From contig CAJMPW010000004.1 of the NCBI GenBank assembly GCA_905215475.1, forward strand, positions 1 through 64,000: 64,000 nt of DNA, given 5' to 3'. Below are positions 50,378 to 59,161 of the stretch, in pieces (the first letter of the stretch is position 1; every line of letters starts with the position of its first letter). Source of the DNA: CAG-103 sp905215475 (GTDB lineage Bacteria; Bacillota; Clostridia; Oscillospirales; Oscillospiraceae). Position numbers and translations under genes: made by a program. The notes beneath the pieces were generated by a model. That model ran no database searches. It saw only the letters and a list, made by a program, of their open reading frames with translations, and had not been told where the DNA came from.

Positions 50378-51748
50378 TTACTTTGCCTTCGGCAGCGCCA
50401 TGCCCGTCTTTTTGAGCGTGGTGCGCAAAAAGAACAGCGAGAGGATCAGCGAGGCGACCTCCGCGATCGGGAATGCGAACCAGACGCTGCGCAGCACGCC
50501 GCTCAGCGACAGCAGATACGCCGCCGGGATGAGCACCACGATCTGGCGCGCGATGGAGATGAGCATACTGTAGACGCTGTAGCCAAATGCCTGACACGCC
50601 GAGCCGGACACGATGCCGATGCCGGCAAACACAAACGCCAGGCTCATGATGCGCAGCGCGGGCGCACCGATCTCGAGCATTGCGTCCGAGGCATCAAACA
50701 TCAGCAGCAGCTCCTTCGGGATGAGCTGGAACACAAGCAGGCCGACCACCATGATCGCAACGGCATAGACCATGCCGAGGCGGATCGTCTTATGGATGCG
50801 CTCCGGCTTTTGCGCACCGTAGTTATAGGCAATGATCGGCACCATGCCGTTATTCAAACCGAACACCGGCATGAACACAAAGCTCTGGAGCTTGAAGTAA
50901 ACGCCGAACACGGCAACCGCCGTGGAGGAATACGCGATGAGGATCATGTTCATGACAAAGCACGTCAGCGACGAGATGCAGCTCATGATGATCGACGGGA
51001 TGCTGATGGCCGTGATCTCCCCCATGAGGCGTCCGTTCGGGCGGATATGCCGCAGGCGCAGATGCACCTCCGGATTTTTGAAGTGGTTGAGCGCCACGGC
51101 GACGACCGCGCCGACGCACTGACCGATCACCGTTGCCCAGGCAGCGCCGGCGATGCCGAGCTTCGGGAAGCCGAGCAGGCCGAAGATCAGGATCGGGTCG
51201 AGGATGATGTTCGTGATCGCGCCGGTCAGCTGCGTGATCATGGAATAGACCGTGCGGCCGGTTGCCTGCAGAAAGCGCTCGAAGGTGATCTCGATGAAAA
51301 CGCCGAACGAGCACAAAATGCAGATGTTCAGATACGTGATGCCGAAATTGACGATGGTCTCAATATCCGTCTGCGTGCGCATGTAAGCACGGATGCCGAT
51401 CAAGCCGGCGACGAGCACGAGCAGATAGCTCAGCCCCGCGAGCAGCAGACCGTTGACCGCGACCTGATTGACACGCTCGGCATTTTTCTGCCCCAGCGCA
51501 CGAGAGAGCAGCGCATTGATGCCGACGCCGAAGCCGACAGCGATGGAAATGATGATGTTCTGCCACGGGAAAGCCATCGACACCGCCGTGAGCGCATCCT
51601 CGCAGATGCGCGAGACGAAAATGCTGTCCACAATGTTGTACAGTGCCTGCACAAGCATGGAGATCATCATTGGCACTGCCATCGACAGCAGCAGCCGATT
51701 CTCGGGCATCGTGCCCATTTTATTCTCACGAAGGGTTTCTTGCGCCAT
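50378..51748 (-). CDS. MATE-family efflux transporter
   Basis: A 456-aa membrane protein with 12 helices. It opens MPENRLLLSMAVPMMISMLVQALYNIVDSIFVSRI, the DinF/NorM-type MATE start, and an internal repeat begins near residue 235. It would export drugs or cationic metabolites using a Na+ or H+ gradient. The ATG at 51748 has GGGAG with 7-nt spacing. It is monocistronic, next to tRNA-Gly. Confidence 0.9.
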   Translation of the reverse strand: MAQETLRENKMGTMPENRLLLSMAVPMMISMLVQALYNIVDSIFVSRICEDALTAVSMAFPWQNIIISIAVGFGVGINALLSRALGQKNAERVNQVAVNGLLLAGLSYLLVLVAGLIGIRAYMRTQTDIETIVNFGITYLNICILCSFGVFIEITFERFLQATGRTVYSMITQLTGAITNIILDPILIFGLLGFPKLGIAGAAWATVIGQCVGAVVAVALNHFKNPEVHLRLRHIRPNGRLMGEITAISIPSIIMSCISSLTCFVMNMILIAYSSTAVAVFGVYFKLQSFVFMPVFGLNNGMVPIIAYNYGAQKPERIHKTIRLGMVYAVAIMVVGLLVFQLIPKELLLMFDASDAMLEIGAPALRIMSLAFVFAGIGIVSGSACQAFGYSVYSMLISIARQIVVLIPAAYLLSLSGVLRSVWFAFPIAEVASLILSLFFLRTTLKKTGMALPKAK

Positions 51749-51846
51749 AGTGTCACTCCCATTATATCAACAAACAAACAAAAACGTCACGAATGGATAT
51801 TATAAGTTGCGCGCAGAGAAATGTCAAGTTCTGTTGCATTTTTCAC

Positions 51847-51875
51847 TTGAAAACGACAGACGGCTGTGTTATAAT
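51847..51875 (+). promoter_or_regulatory. tRNA-Gly promoter
   Basis: TTGAAA (51847-51852), a 17-nt spacer and TATAAT (51870-51875). Confidence 0.85.
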
Positions 51876-51885
51876 GACTGCACTT

Positions 51886-51959
51886 GTGGGATTAGTTCAT
51901 TGGTAGAACACCTGCTTCCCAAGCAGGATAGGCGGGTTCGATTCCCGTATCCCGCTCCA
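51886..51959 (+). tRNA. tRNA-Gly (anticodon CCC)
   Basis: A 74-nt cloverleaf with CCA. The acceptor GTGGGAT pairs with ATCCCGC, and the anticodon loop TTCCCAA gives CCC. A terminator with arms CCGCTGCGGA and TCCGCAGCGG and a T run follows at 51964-51997. Confidence 0.95.
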
Positions 51960-51963
51960 CGAA

Positions 51964-51997
51964 CCGCTGCGGAATCTGCGTCCGCAGCGGTCTTTTT
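51964..51997 (+). terminator. tRNA-Gly terminator
   Basis: Arms CCGCTGCGGA and TCCGCAGCGG with a 7-nt loop, then TCTTTTT. Confidence 0.85.
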
Positions 51998-52048
51998 GCG
52001 CTCAAAAAGCAAACAGCCTGACGCATATGCATCAGGCTGTTTTGTTTT

Positions 52049-52816
52049 TTATACCGCGGCGATCTCCCGGGCGCGGCGCTGATCCAGCGCGGAAAAGAGC
52101 AGGCAGATGAGCGCCATATAGCCGACAAGGATCAAAAGCGCCGGTATCTCATACAAAAACGGCACGGGCAGCCACTTCCAGAACAGGTTCAGGACGCTGA
52201 TGTCTACGTCCCCGCCGTAAACAAAGAAGTAGTTTGCCAGCGGGCAGACCGTGTGCCGCAGCAGGAAATTGACCGCCAGCGCACCGATACCGAGCAGCAA
52301 AAACGTGCCCGCAATGCCAGGAATGTCCCGAAAATTCGGCCGGTAAAAGCCGAGCGTCACAAGGCTCAGACCGCAGACGATGATGAGCATATGCGTGACG
52401 TAAAAGCCGAGCATCCGCGGCAGCCACAGAGAGTAGCCGACAAACGGCGCCTCCGGAAACACGAGCGCCATGAGCGCACCGAGCGGCGCAACAAAAAACG
52501 CAAAGCCGAGCAGTGAACGCCGCTGCGTGAGGATGCCGATCGGGATGAGGAACATATTGATGTTGCAAAGCTGCAGCGGCAGCTCGCTGAACCAGTTGAA
52601 CCGATCGAGCCCGGACGCCTGCAAAAACTGCACATCCCGGGACAAAAAGCCTTTGTAGACGAAAAACCCGATGATGTTCACTGCGCACAGCGCGATGAGC
52701 ACGGCGGCACGGCAGCGCTCCGACCGGCCGCGCAGCAGAGCCCACAGCAGCACGACCGCTCCGGCGGCAGACGCAAGGAGCAGCAGATAGGCGGCGTTAA
52801 ACGGTCGTATGATCAT
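52049..52816 (-). CDS. YwaF/TIGR02206-family integral membrane protein
   Basis: A 255-aa protein with about seven hydrophobic helices. The segment ELPLQLCNINMFLIPIGIL (about 78-96) and the later MLGFYVTHMLIIVCGL are typical of the YwaF/TMEM164 family, whose enzymatic role is not settled. It overlaps the upstream PAP2 gene by 20 nt, so the two membrane proteins are coupled. Confidence 0.8.
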   Translation of the reverse strand: MIIRPFNAAYLLLLASAAGAVVLLWALLRGRSERCRAAVLIALCAVNIIGFFVYKGFLSRDVQFLQASGLDRFNWFSELPLQLCNINMFLIPIGILTQRRSLLGFAFFVAPLGALMALVFPEAPFVGYSLWLPRMLGFYVTHMLIIVCGLSLVTLGFYRPNFRDIPGIAGTFLLLGIGALAVNFLLRHTVCPLANYFFVYGGDVDISVLNLFWKWLPVPFLYEIPALLILVGYMALICLLFSALDQRRAREIAAV

Positions 52817-53441
52817 GGTGAGACCTCCTCTTGGAAAACAGATACGTTGTCAGGAAATACGCGGCCACGGCAAGTGCGCAGCCGGCGATAAGATCCGCCG
52901 CGGAGTGCTGCTTAATGAGCAGCGTGGACAGGCAGATCAAGACCACCAGTGCAAAGGATGCCAGCCGCAGCGCCTTGTGCGCGCGCAGCGGCGGCGCGCG
53001 AAACGTCACCAGATGCAGCACCAGCGCCTCATAGCAGTGCAGGCTCGGAAACACGTTGACCGGCGCATCGTGCGCATAAATAAGCCGGCAAAGCGCCCGA
53101 AACACACCCGCGCCCTCTGCCGCGGGGCGAAAGTCGACACACGTCGGGTAGAGCACAAACACGGCAACGCACAACAACGCGCCCGAAAACAGTGCCGCCG
53201 CCTGCCGGCAGAACACGTCCTTCGCCCGCAGACACGCCCAGAGCATACACCCAGGCACATAAAAATACCACAGAATGTAAAACACGACAAACGCCGGACA
53301 AAACGGGATCCGGTCATCGAGCGGCAGGTGAACGACATGGTAGCGCAGGCCGATGTGCTGCGTCGCAAAATACGCCAGTGCCAGCGCGATCAAGCCCAGC
53401 AGCCAGTACACATGCCGGTTTTTTGAAAGCCATGACCGCAT
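52797..53441 (-). CDS. PAP2-family membrane phosphatase
   Basis: A 214-aa integral membrane lipid-phosphatase-like protein with about six helices. The segment VFPSLHCYEALVLHL (about 137-151) contains the PSxxH-type active-site motif, and IKQHSAADLIAGC (about 180-192) has the SxxxH...D motif. Substrates in the family are phosphatidate or undecaprenyl pyrophosphate. The ATG at 53441 has AAGGAGG with 8-nt spacing; an upstream in-frame start at 53522 lacks one. Confidence 0.82.
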   Translation of the reverse strand: MRSWLSKNRHVYWLLGLIALALAYFATQHIGLRYHVVHLPLDDRIPFCPAFVVFYILWYFYVPGCMLWACLRAKDVFCRQAAALFSGALLCVAVFVLYPTCVDFRPAAEGAGVFRALCRLIYAHDAPVNVFPSLHCYEALVLHLVTFRAPPLRAHKALRLASFALVVLICLSTLLIKQHSAADLIAGCALAVAAYFLTTYLFSKRRSHHDHTTV

Positions 53442-53561
53442 CCGCCGTTCCTCCTTTTCGTGTTGCGTGGGAAAGTATAGCACATTGGGGCGCAGATGTG
53501 ACGGTTTTGGGGCTTTCTTCACATCTTAATTCGCCAAAATGCGCGAAAACCGCGCAAAAAT

Positions 53562-53586
53562 GCCCCGAGATCAAAGATCTCGGGGC
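53562..53586 (-). terminator. asnA terminator
   Basis: Arms GCCCCGAGATC and GATCTCGGGGC with a 3-nt loop downstream of asnA. Confidence 0.75.
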
Positions 53587-53603
53587 GCTGCAGATACCCG
53601 TAT

Positions 53604-54617
53604 TTACAGCAGCCGGATGCCGGCCTTTTCGCAGGCGGCGGTCGTCTCGTCGTCCCAGACGGATGCCTGCACCTCGCCGACGTGCGCCTTGCCGAGCAGC
53701 AGCATGGACAGACGCGACTGACCGATGCCGCCGCCGATCGTCAGCGGCAGCTCCCCTGCCAGAAGCATCTTGTGATAGGTCAGTGTGCGGCGGTCGTCAC
53801 AGCCGGAGACCGTCAGCTGGCGGTCAAGGCTCTCGGGATCGACGCGGATGCCCATGGACGAGAGCTCGAACGCGCAGCCGAGCAGATCGTTCCAGAACAG
53901 GATATCCCCGTTCATCGTCCAGTCGTCATAGTCCGGCGAGCGGCCGTCATGCGGCTTGCCGGAGCGCAGCGCGCCGCCGATGCCGATGATGAACGTGGTG
54001 TGGTGCTCGCGCACGAAGGCATGCTCGCGCTCCTTCGACGTGAGGTTCGGATAGCGATCCTCGAGCTCCTGCGCGGTGACGAACGTGACCTGACGCTCCA
54101 GCTGCGGCAGCACCTGAAGCTGCGGATAGATCGCGCGCATGGTGCGCTGCGTCTCGCAGACGGCGGCAACGATGTCCATGACCGTGGACTTGAGATAGTC
54201 CAGATTGCGGTCGCGGGGCTCGATGACCTTCTCCCAGTCCCACTGGTCGACATAGACGGAGTGGAGATTATCGAGCACATCCTCGTCGCGGCGGATGGCG
54301 TTCATGTCGGTATAGAGACCCTTTCCGGGGTAGAAATCGTAGCGGTAGAGCGCCATGCGCTTCCACTTGGCGAGGGACTGCACGACCTGCGCCTCCTTGC
54401 CGGTCTGCAGGATATCGAACGAGACCGGGCGCTCATAGCCGTTGAGATTGTCGTTCAGACCGCTGGACTCCTCGAGAAACAGCGGCGCGGACACGCGAAA
54501 CAGGTTCAGATTCGCGGCGAGCTGATCCTCAAACAGGCGCTTGAGCAGGCCGATGGCCTTTTGCGTATCGTAAACGCCGAGCAGGCTCTTGTAGCCCTCA
54601 GGGATGTAGGTGTTCAT
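53604..54617 (-). CDS. asnA: Aspartate--ammonia ligase
   Basis: A 337-aa class II aminoacyl-tRNA-synthetase-like enzyme making asparagine from aspartate and ammonia. Conserved pieces are LNLFRVSAPLFLEESSGLND (about 37-56), FYPGKGLYTDMNAIRRDE (about 97), and the C-terminal IGGGIGQSRLSMLLL (about 298). Length is standard. It lies 5 nt downstream of the DUF4364 gene on the same strand. Confidence 0.97.
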   Translation of the reverse strand: MNTYIPEGYKSLLGVYDTQKAIGLLKRLFEDQLAANLNLFRVSAPLFLEESSGLNDNLNGYERPVSFDILQTGKEAQVVQSLAKWKRMALYRYDFYPGKGLYTDMNAIRRDEDVLDNLHSVYVDQWDWEKVIEPRDRNLDYLKSTVMDIVAAVCETQRTMRAIYPQLQVLPQLERQVTFVTAQELEDRYPNLTSKEREHAFVREHHTTFIIGIGGALRSGKPHDGRSPDYDDWTMNGDILFWNDLLGCAFELSSMGIRVDPESLDRQLTVSGCDDRRTLTYHKMLLAGELPLTIGGGIGQSRLSMLLLGKAHVGEVQASVWDDETTAACEKAGIRLL

Positions 54618-54622
54618 GCTGA

Positions 54623-55153
54623 TTACTTTTCCTCGCTTTCTGTGAGCAGACGCACGAGCGCCTGATAGACGTCCTCCGCGTTTGCCTTGAAATAGTGCTC
54701 CATCGTGCGTGCCTGCGCCTCATCGGCAGCCAGAAGCTGCATGGAGACGATCTGCCCGATGCCGTCCGAGAGCGCAAGGTGCACGCTGCACCCGCCCTCC
54801 GGCGTGTTCGTATGCTGCGCAACGATCATGGCGGCGCGGCGCATCTGCTCGGCGATCGGCTCGGTGACGCGGTCGGCCTTCATGCGCACGGAGTACGGCA
54901 GGCTGCTTGCGACCTCGTTGACGTTGCGGCTGCCCTTTTCCGTGATGCGGTACTTGCCGTCCTCCTGCGTGATATGCGCGGTATCCACCAATTCCGCAAG
55001 ACAGTCGGAATAGTCAAAATAGCCGATGCCGTTGTCGCAGAAAACAAGATCGGACAACGTCTGCCCGTCGACAGCCGCGGGTAAATGATTCAAAATGTAG
55101 AGAATCAGGATCTTGATGTCCAATTTCTCATGGATAAATCCGAGACCTTCCAT
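54623..55153 (-). CDS. DUF4364 family protein, probable winged-helix regulator
   Basis: A 176-aa protein. It opens HEKLDIKILILYILNHLPAA and continues through a winged-helix-like N-terminal half (about 10-75, ending in DGKYRITEKG). The C-terminal half (about 85-176) has alternating strands and helices. The family is common in Clostridia and uncharacterised. The ATG at 55153 follows AGAGGTG. It is cotranscribed with asnA, so a role in asparagine or ammonia regulation is conceivable but unproven. Confidence 0.75.
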   Translation of the reverse strand: MEGLGFIHEKLDIKILILYILNHLPAAVDGQTLSDLVFCDNGIGYFDYSDCLAELVDTAHITQEDGKYRITEKGSRNVNEVASSLPYSVRMKADRVTEPIAEQMRRAAMIVAQHTNTPEGGCSVHLALSDGIGQIVSMQLLAADEAQARTMEHYFKANAEDVYQALVRLLTESEEK

Positions 55154-55297
55154 GACGCACCTCTCACTTGGCATAATAAATAATTATAACGCACAAAGCC
55201 TTTTGTGTAAAGGTTTTTCCAACTGAATCACATCAAAAACCCCGACGCATACACTGTTACTGAAGCGTGCTTCAATCTGATGCCAGGAGGTTTTGAA

Positions 55298-56089
55298 ATG
55301 GCTGACAAAGTTGTACCGGGACCGGTCGAGGGCAGTGCCGCCGTCCGGGAGGCGGTTTGCATCCATACGCGCAAGATCTTTGACGCCTGCCGCGACAAGG
55401 ACTGTGTGGAGGATCTGCGGGTGTATCCGACGGTGTCCTCGCAGACAAAGCTCGACAGCGCCCTGAGCGTGCGCCCGCGCAGCGCCGAGCTGCTGTGCGC
55501 CGACGTGCGCGTTAAGGAGATTACCTTCAACAAAGGCTACTACACGGTGGACGTGACGTACTTCTACCGCGTGCGCGGCGAGACGTTCCCGGGCTGTGAA
55601 CCGGTGAGCGGTCTTGCGATCTTCGACAAGCGCGTCATGCTCTTCGGCAGTCAGGCGAGCGTGAAGGTGTTCGCTTCCGACGGCGGCGGCTGCGCGCCGT
55701 GCGAGGAGGGGCTGCCGGTCGGTGTGGTCGAATCGGTCGACCCGATCGCACTGCACATGAAGCTCGTCGACTGTGCCGCCGCCGGCGAGACAGACCCCGA
55801 GCCGCACGCAATCCCGCAGGCGATCCTCGACGCAATGGGCGAGGCGCTCTCGCTCACCTGCAGCGGCAAAAAGCTGCTCGTGACGCTCGGGCAGTTTTCG
55901 ATCATCCGGCTCGAGCGCGACACGCAGCTGCTCATCCCGGCATATGACTACTGTATGCCGGACAAAGCGTGTCAGGGCTCGAGCGAGGACGATCCGTGCT
56001 CGATGTTCAGCCGCATCCACTTCCCCATCGACGAGTTTTTCCCGCCGGACTGCATCACGCCGGACGCCGACTACCGCAGTCTGCTATAA
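55298..56089 (+). CDS. Conserved Clostridia hypothetical protein, 263 aa
   Basis: The start MADKVVPGPVEGSAAVREAV has AGGAGG upstream. The N-terminal region VREAVCIHTRKIFDACRDKD with paired cysteines followed by CVEDLRVYPT recurs in a family of Clostridia hypothetical proteins. The middle region (about 70-125) is beta rich. Several cysteines (CAPCEE, CMPDKAC) hint at metal binding or cross-linking, as in envelope or coat proteins, but the function is unknown. It converges on the hexapeptide gene with repeat copy E between. Confidence 0.7.
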   Translation: MADKVVPGPVEGSAAVREAVCIHTRKIFDACRDKDCVEDLRVYPTVSSQTKLDSALSVRPRSAELLCADVRVKEITFNKGYYTVDVTYFYRVRGETFPGCEPVSGLAIFDKRVMLFGSQASVKVFASDGGGCAPCEEGLPVGVVESVDPIALHMKLVDCAAAGETDPEPHAIPQAILDAMGEALSLTCSGKKLLVTLGQFSIIRLERDTQLLIPAYDYCMPDKACQGSSEDDPCSMFSRIHFPIDEFFPPDCITPDADYRSLL

Positions 56090-56102
56090 GGCGCGATACG
56101 GA

Positions 56103-56134
56103 AAAATCCCATCGGTTTGCGCCGATGGGATTTT
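56103..56134 (+). terminator. Terminator, left flank of repeat copy E
   Basis: 13-bp arms AAAATCCCATCGG and CCGATGGGATTTT with loop TTTGCG, ending the 55298 gene. Confidence 0.9.
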
Positions 56135-56139
56135 AAAGT

Positions 56140-56333
56140 CTGTCAAAAAGTAATACTTTTTGACAAAGGGGCTTGCGGCCTGACTGCAGCGCACTCACTG
56201 TCGCCAAAGGCGACAGCTCGCACGTTTGCAGGCCGAGATGTATTTTCTCCGCCGCGCATGTCGCCGGAGAAAATGATTCATTTTCTTTCGCCGCTGCGGC
56301 GGCGAAACTCTACGAGGTTTTTGATAAGCTGAT
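56140..56333 (+). repeat. Dispersed structured repeat, copy E
   Basis: The same element. The palindrome (56142-56164) differs only at its centre base (A). The apical hairpin CTGTCGCC-AAA-GGCGACAG and the third stem TTTTCTCCG/CGGAGAAAA carry paired substitutions relative to copies C and D, preserving pairing. Confidence 0.9.
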
Positions 56334-56361
56334 AACCCCATCGGTTTGCGCCGATGGGGTT
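56334..56361. terminator. Duplicated terminator, right flank of repeat copy E
   Basis: Arms AACCCCATCGG and CCGATGGGGTT with loop TTTGCG, the same loop and orientation as 56103-56134. One base pair is changed on both sides (T-A to C-G). It serves the convergent hexapeptide gene. Confidence 0.85.
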
Positions 56362-56366
56362 TGCAC

Positions 56367-57026
56367 TCAGTTTTTATGCACGACCTCGCCGGTGGACTTG
56401 AGGATGCTGTCGGCGGGGATGACGCCGCGCACGCACGACACCGGATAGATGTTCGAGTGGCGGCCGATGACCGTACCGGGGTTGAGCACACTGTTGCAGC
56501 CGACCTCAACATAGTCGCCGAGGATGGCGCCGACCTTCTTGCGGCCGGTCTCGATGCGCTCTGCCCCGTTTTTGATGACGACGAGCGTCTTGTCGCTCTT
56601 GACGTTCGACGTGATCGAGCCCGCGCCCATATGGGACTTATAGCCGAGGATGGAATCCCCGACGTAGTTGAAGTGCGGCGTCTGGACGCAATCGAACAGG
56701 ACGACGTTTTTCAGCTCGCAGGAGTTGCCGACGACGGCGTTTTTGCCGACGATGGCGTTGCCGCGGATAAATGCGCACTGGCGCAGCTCCGCACCGTGGT
56801 CGATGATGCAGGGGCCTGCAATATAGGCGCTGTCAAAGATCTTGGCATCGCGCGCGATCCAGATGTTCTCGCCGCGCTGCTCATACTCGTCCGCCGGAAG
56901 CGTGGGGCCGAGCTGAAGAATGAAATCTCCGATGTCCGCCAGCGCCTCCCACGGATAGGTCTTATCCGCAAACAGCGGCGCTGCGATCGTTTTGCTCAGA
57001 TCGAGCAGGTCTTGGATCGTCATCAT
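56367..57026 (-). CDS. Left-handed beta-helix (GlmU-C-like) nucleotidyl/acyltransferase-family protein
   Basis: A 219-aa protein. After a short helical head (1-60), hexapeptide repeats form a left-handed beta helix (about 65-205), for example YIAGPCIIDHGAELRQCAFI and VVGNSCELKNVVLFD. SHMGAGSITSN (about 134) matches the catalytic region of GlmU-type acetyltransferases. It lacks a pyrophosphorylase domain. It lies 1 nt after glmM, so a role in UDP-GlcNAc synthesis is likely. Confidence 0.8.
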   Translation of the reverse strand: MMTIQDLLDLSKTIAAPLFADKTYPWEALADIGDFILQLGPTLPADEYEQRGENIWIARDAKIFDSAYIAGPCIIDHGAELRQCAFIRGNAIVGKNAVVGNSCELKNVVLFDCVQTPHFNYVGDSILGYKSHMGAGSITSNVKSDKTLVVIKNGAERIETGRKKVGAILGDYVEVGCNSVLNPGTVIGRHSNIYPVSCVRGVIPADSILKSTGEVVHKN

Positions 57027-57027
57027 A

Positions 57028-58377
57028 TCAGCGCACCCGGATCAGATGCCCGCTCTTGCGCATGACATCGATCACATACGCAACGTTTTCCTCGCACAGC
57101 TCGTGCGTGCCCGCCTCTACCATGACGCGCAGCACAGGCTCGGTACCGCTCTTGCGCAGGAGGATGCGTCCCTCGTCGCCGAGGCGCTCGGTCACCGCCT
57201 GCGCCGCCGCAACAACGGTGGGGTCGCTGAGCGTGGCGTCCTTATCGTCGACCTCCACGTTCGTGAGCTGCTGCGGATACTCGCGCACGGGCGCAGCCAG
57301 CTCGGAGAGCTTCTTTTTGCGGTCGAGCATGACCTGCATGAGCTTGATCGCCGTGAGCAGACCGTCGCCGGTGTTGGCATACTTGCCGAAAATGATGTGA
57401 CCGGACTGCTCGCCGCCGATCAGATGACCGTTGGCGCGCATATTTTCCGCGACATACTTGTCGCCGACGTCGGTCTTTTCATAGCCGATGCCCGCCTCAT
57501 CAAGCGCCTTGTACAGGCCGAGGTTGGACATGACCGTCGTGACGACCTTCGAGTCACCAAAGCGCCCCTCCGCCTGCATATTGCGCGCGCAGACGTAGAG
57601 GATCTTGTCGCCGTTGACGACCGAGCCGTTTTCATCCACGGCCAGGCAGCGGTCGGCATCGCCGTCGAAGGCAAAGCCCACATCCAGCCCGTTGAGGCGG
57701 ACGTGCTTTTGCAGGTTCTCAATATGCGTCGAGCCGCAGTCACAGTTGATGTTCGTGCCGTCGGGCGTGTTGCCGATGACATAGGTGTCCGCGCCGAGCG
57801 CGTCGAAGATGTTCTTGGCCATCATCCACGTGCTGCCGTTGGCACAGTCAAGACCGACCTTCATGCCCTTGTACGAGTGCGTGGACAAGCTGATGAGGTA
57901 GCCGATATAGCGGTTGCGGCCGGCAGAATAATCCTGCGTGCGGCCGATGTTCGCGCACGTGGCAAACGGGATCTCCTGACCACCGTCGAGATACGCCTCG
58001 ATCTCATCGATGACGCTCTGCTCCATCTTCTCACCGGCGCTGTTGAGCAGCTTGATGCCGTTGTCCTTGTAGGGATTGTGGCTGGCGCTGATCATGATGC
58101 CGCAGTCAAAATCGTCCGAGCGGACGATGTACGACACGCTCGGCGTCGTCGTGACGTGCATGAGATAGGCGTCCGCGCCCGAGGCCGTCAGGCCGGCGGA
58201 CAGGGCATTTTCGAACATATAGCTGGATCTGCGGGTATCTTTGCCGATCACGACCGAGCACTTGTGCTCCCGGCCGTAATACCAGCCGAGAAACCGGCCG
58301 ATCCGGTAGGCGTGTTCCACCGTCAGGTCAACGTTGGCCTCACCGCGGAAGCCGTCAGTACCGAAATATTTGGACAT
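57028..58377 (-). CDS. glmM: Phosphoglucosamine mutase
   Basis: A 449-aa enzyme converting GlcN-6-P to GlcN-1-P. It opens KYFGTDGFRGEANVDLT. The phosphoserine loop is ISASHNPYKDNG (Ser about 101), the metal site is FAFDGDADRCL (about 242), and the sugar loop is GGEQSGHII (about 328). The ATG at 58377 has GGAGGA upstream. It works between GlmS (6-8 kb) and the adjacent hexapeptide acyltransferase. Confidence 0.96.
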   Translation of the reverse strand: MSKYFGTDGFRGEANVDLTVEHAYRIGRFLGWYYGREHKCSVVIGKDTRRSSYMFENALSAGLTASGADAYLMHVTTTPSVSYIVRSDDFDCGIMISASHNPYKDNGIKLLNSAGEKMEQSVIDEIEAYLDGGQEIPFATCANIGRTQDYSAGRNRYIGYLISLSTHSYKGMKVGLDCANGSTWMMAKNIFDALGADTYVIGNTPDGTNINCDCGSTHIENLQKHVRLNGLDVGFAFDGDADRCLAVDENGSVVNGDKILYVCARNMQAEGRFGDSKVVTTVMSNLGLYKALDEAGIGYEKTDVGDKYVAENMRANGHLIGGEQSGHIIFGKYANTGDGLLTAIKLMQVMLDRKKKLSELAAPVREYPQQLTNVEVDDKDATLSDPTVVAAAQAVTERLGDEGRILLRKSGTEPVLRVMVEAGTHELCEENVAYVIDVMRKSGHLIRVR

Positions 58378-58429
58378 GAATGCTTTCCTCCGATCAAAAT
58401 CCCTGCAAAATGACGCAGGCAACTATTTA

Positions 58430-59125
58430 TTATAACTGCGCAGCAGCAGCTTCGTCAAGATAAACCTCCACATCCGTGTGCAGCTGCAGGAAGGATGCAG
58501 GGGTAAACGTCTCCGGACGGCCGGTGAGCGTGGCGTTGACCGCCTTCGCACAGCGCGCACCGAAGGCGACGAGCGCGATCTTTTTCGCGCCGAGGATCGT
58601 GTGGATACCGATCGTGACGCCCTGCTCCGGCGTCTGCTCAAGCGAACCGAAGACCGGGGCTGCGGCCTCACGCGTGACCTCGGCAAGCTTTGCGATGTGC
58701 GTCTTTTCGTTGAAGCCGGCACCCGGCTCGTTGAACGCGACATGACCGCGCTCACCCAGACCAAGGATCACAAGATCGAGCCCGCCGACCGCCTGAATGA
58801 CATCGTCATACGCCGCCGCGTGCGCATCGTCCGTGTCCGGGTCGGGCGCGTGGACGGCCGCAAACGGCTTTGCCGCCGTGAGCGTCTGAAACGCCGTGCC
58901 CACCGCGTGCGCGCCATGACCTGCCGCACCGCAGTATTCGCACGCCTGAAAGAGCGTCGCCTTGTCAAAGGCGAGGTCGCTCGCCGCAAGCGCATCGAGC
59001 GCCTCCTCCGGCAGATCCACCGCGGAGACGGCAATGTTCGCCTCCGGCTTGCGCGCGAGCACATCCGCGACCAGCGCGGTCAGCTCTTTGGTAACATCCT
59101 GTTTCGTTCCGATGATCGTTTTCAT
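58430..59125 (-). CDS. nagB: Glucosamine-6-phosphate deaminase-like protein
   Basis: A 231-aa NagB/6-phosphogluconolactonase-fold enzyme. The signature LVILGLGERGHVAFNEPGAG (about 121-140) corresponds to the NagB G-x-G-x-x-GH-x-AFNEPG site, and TIGIHTILGAKKIALVAFG follows. It would return GlcN-6-P to fructose-6-P, opposing GlmS. It lies between dapF and glmM on the same strand. Confidence 0.88.
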   Translation of the reverse strand: MKTIIGTKQDVTKELTALVADVLARKPEANIAVSAVDLPEEALDALAASDLAFDKATLFQACEYCGAAGHGAHAVGTAFQTLTAAKPFAAVHAPDPDTDDAHAAAYDDVIQAVGGLDLVILGLGERGHVAFNEPGAGFNEKTHIAKLAEVTREAAAPVFGSLEQTPEQGVTIGIHTILGAKKIALVAFGARCAKAVNATLTGRPETFTPASFLQLHTDVEVYLDEAAAAQL

Positions 59126-59161
59126 GGTTTGTAACCTCCTATACCATCATCGCGGCCGCGC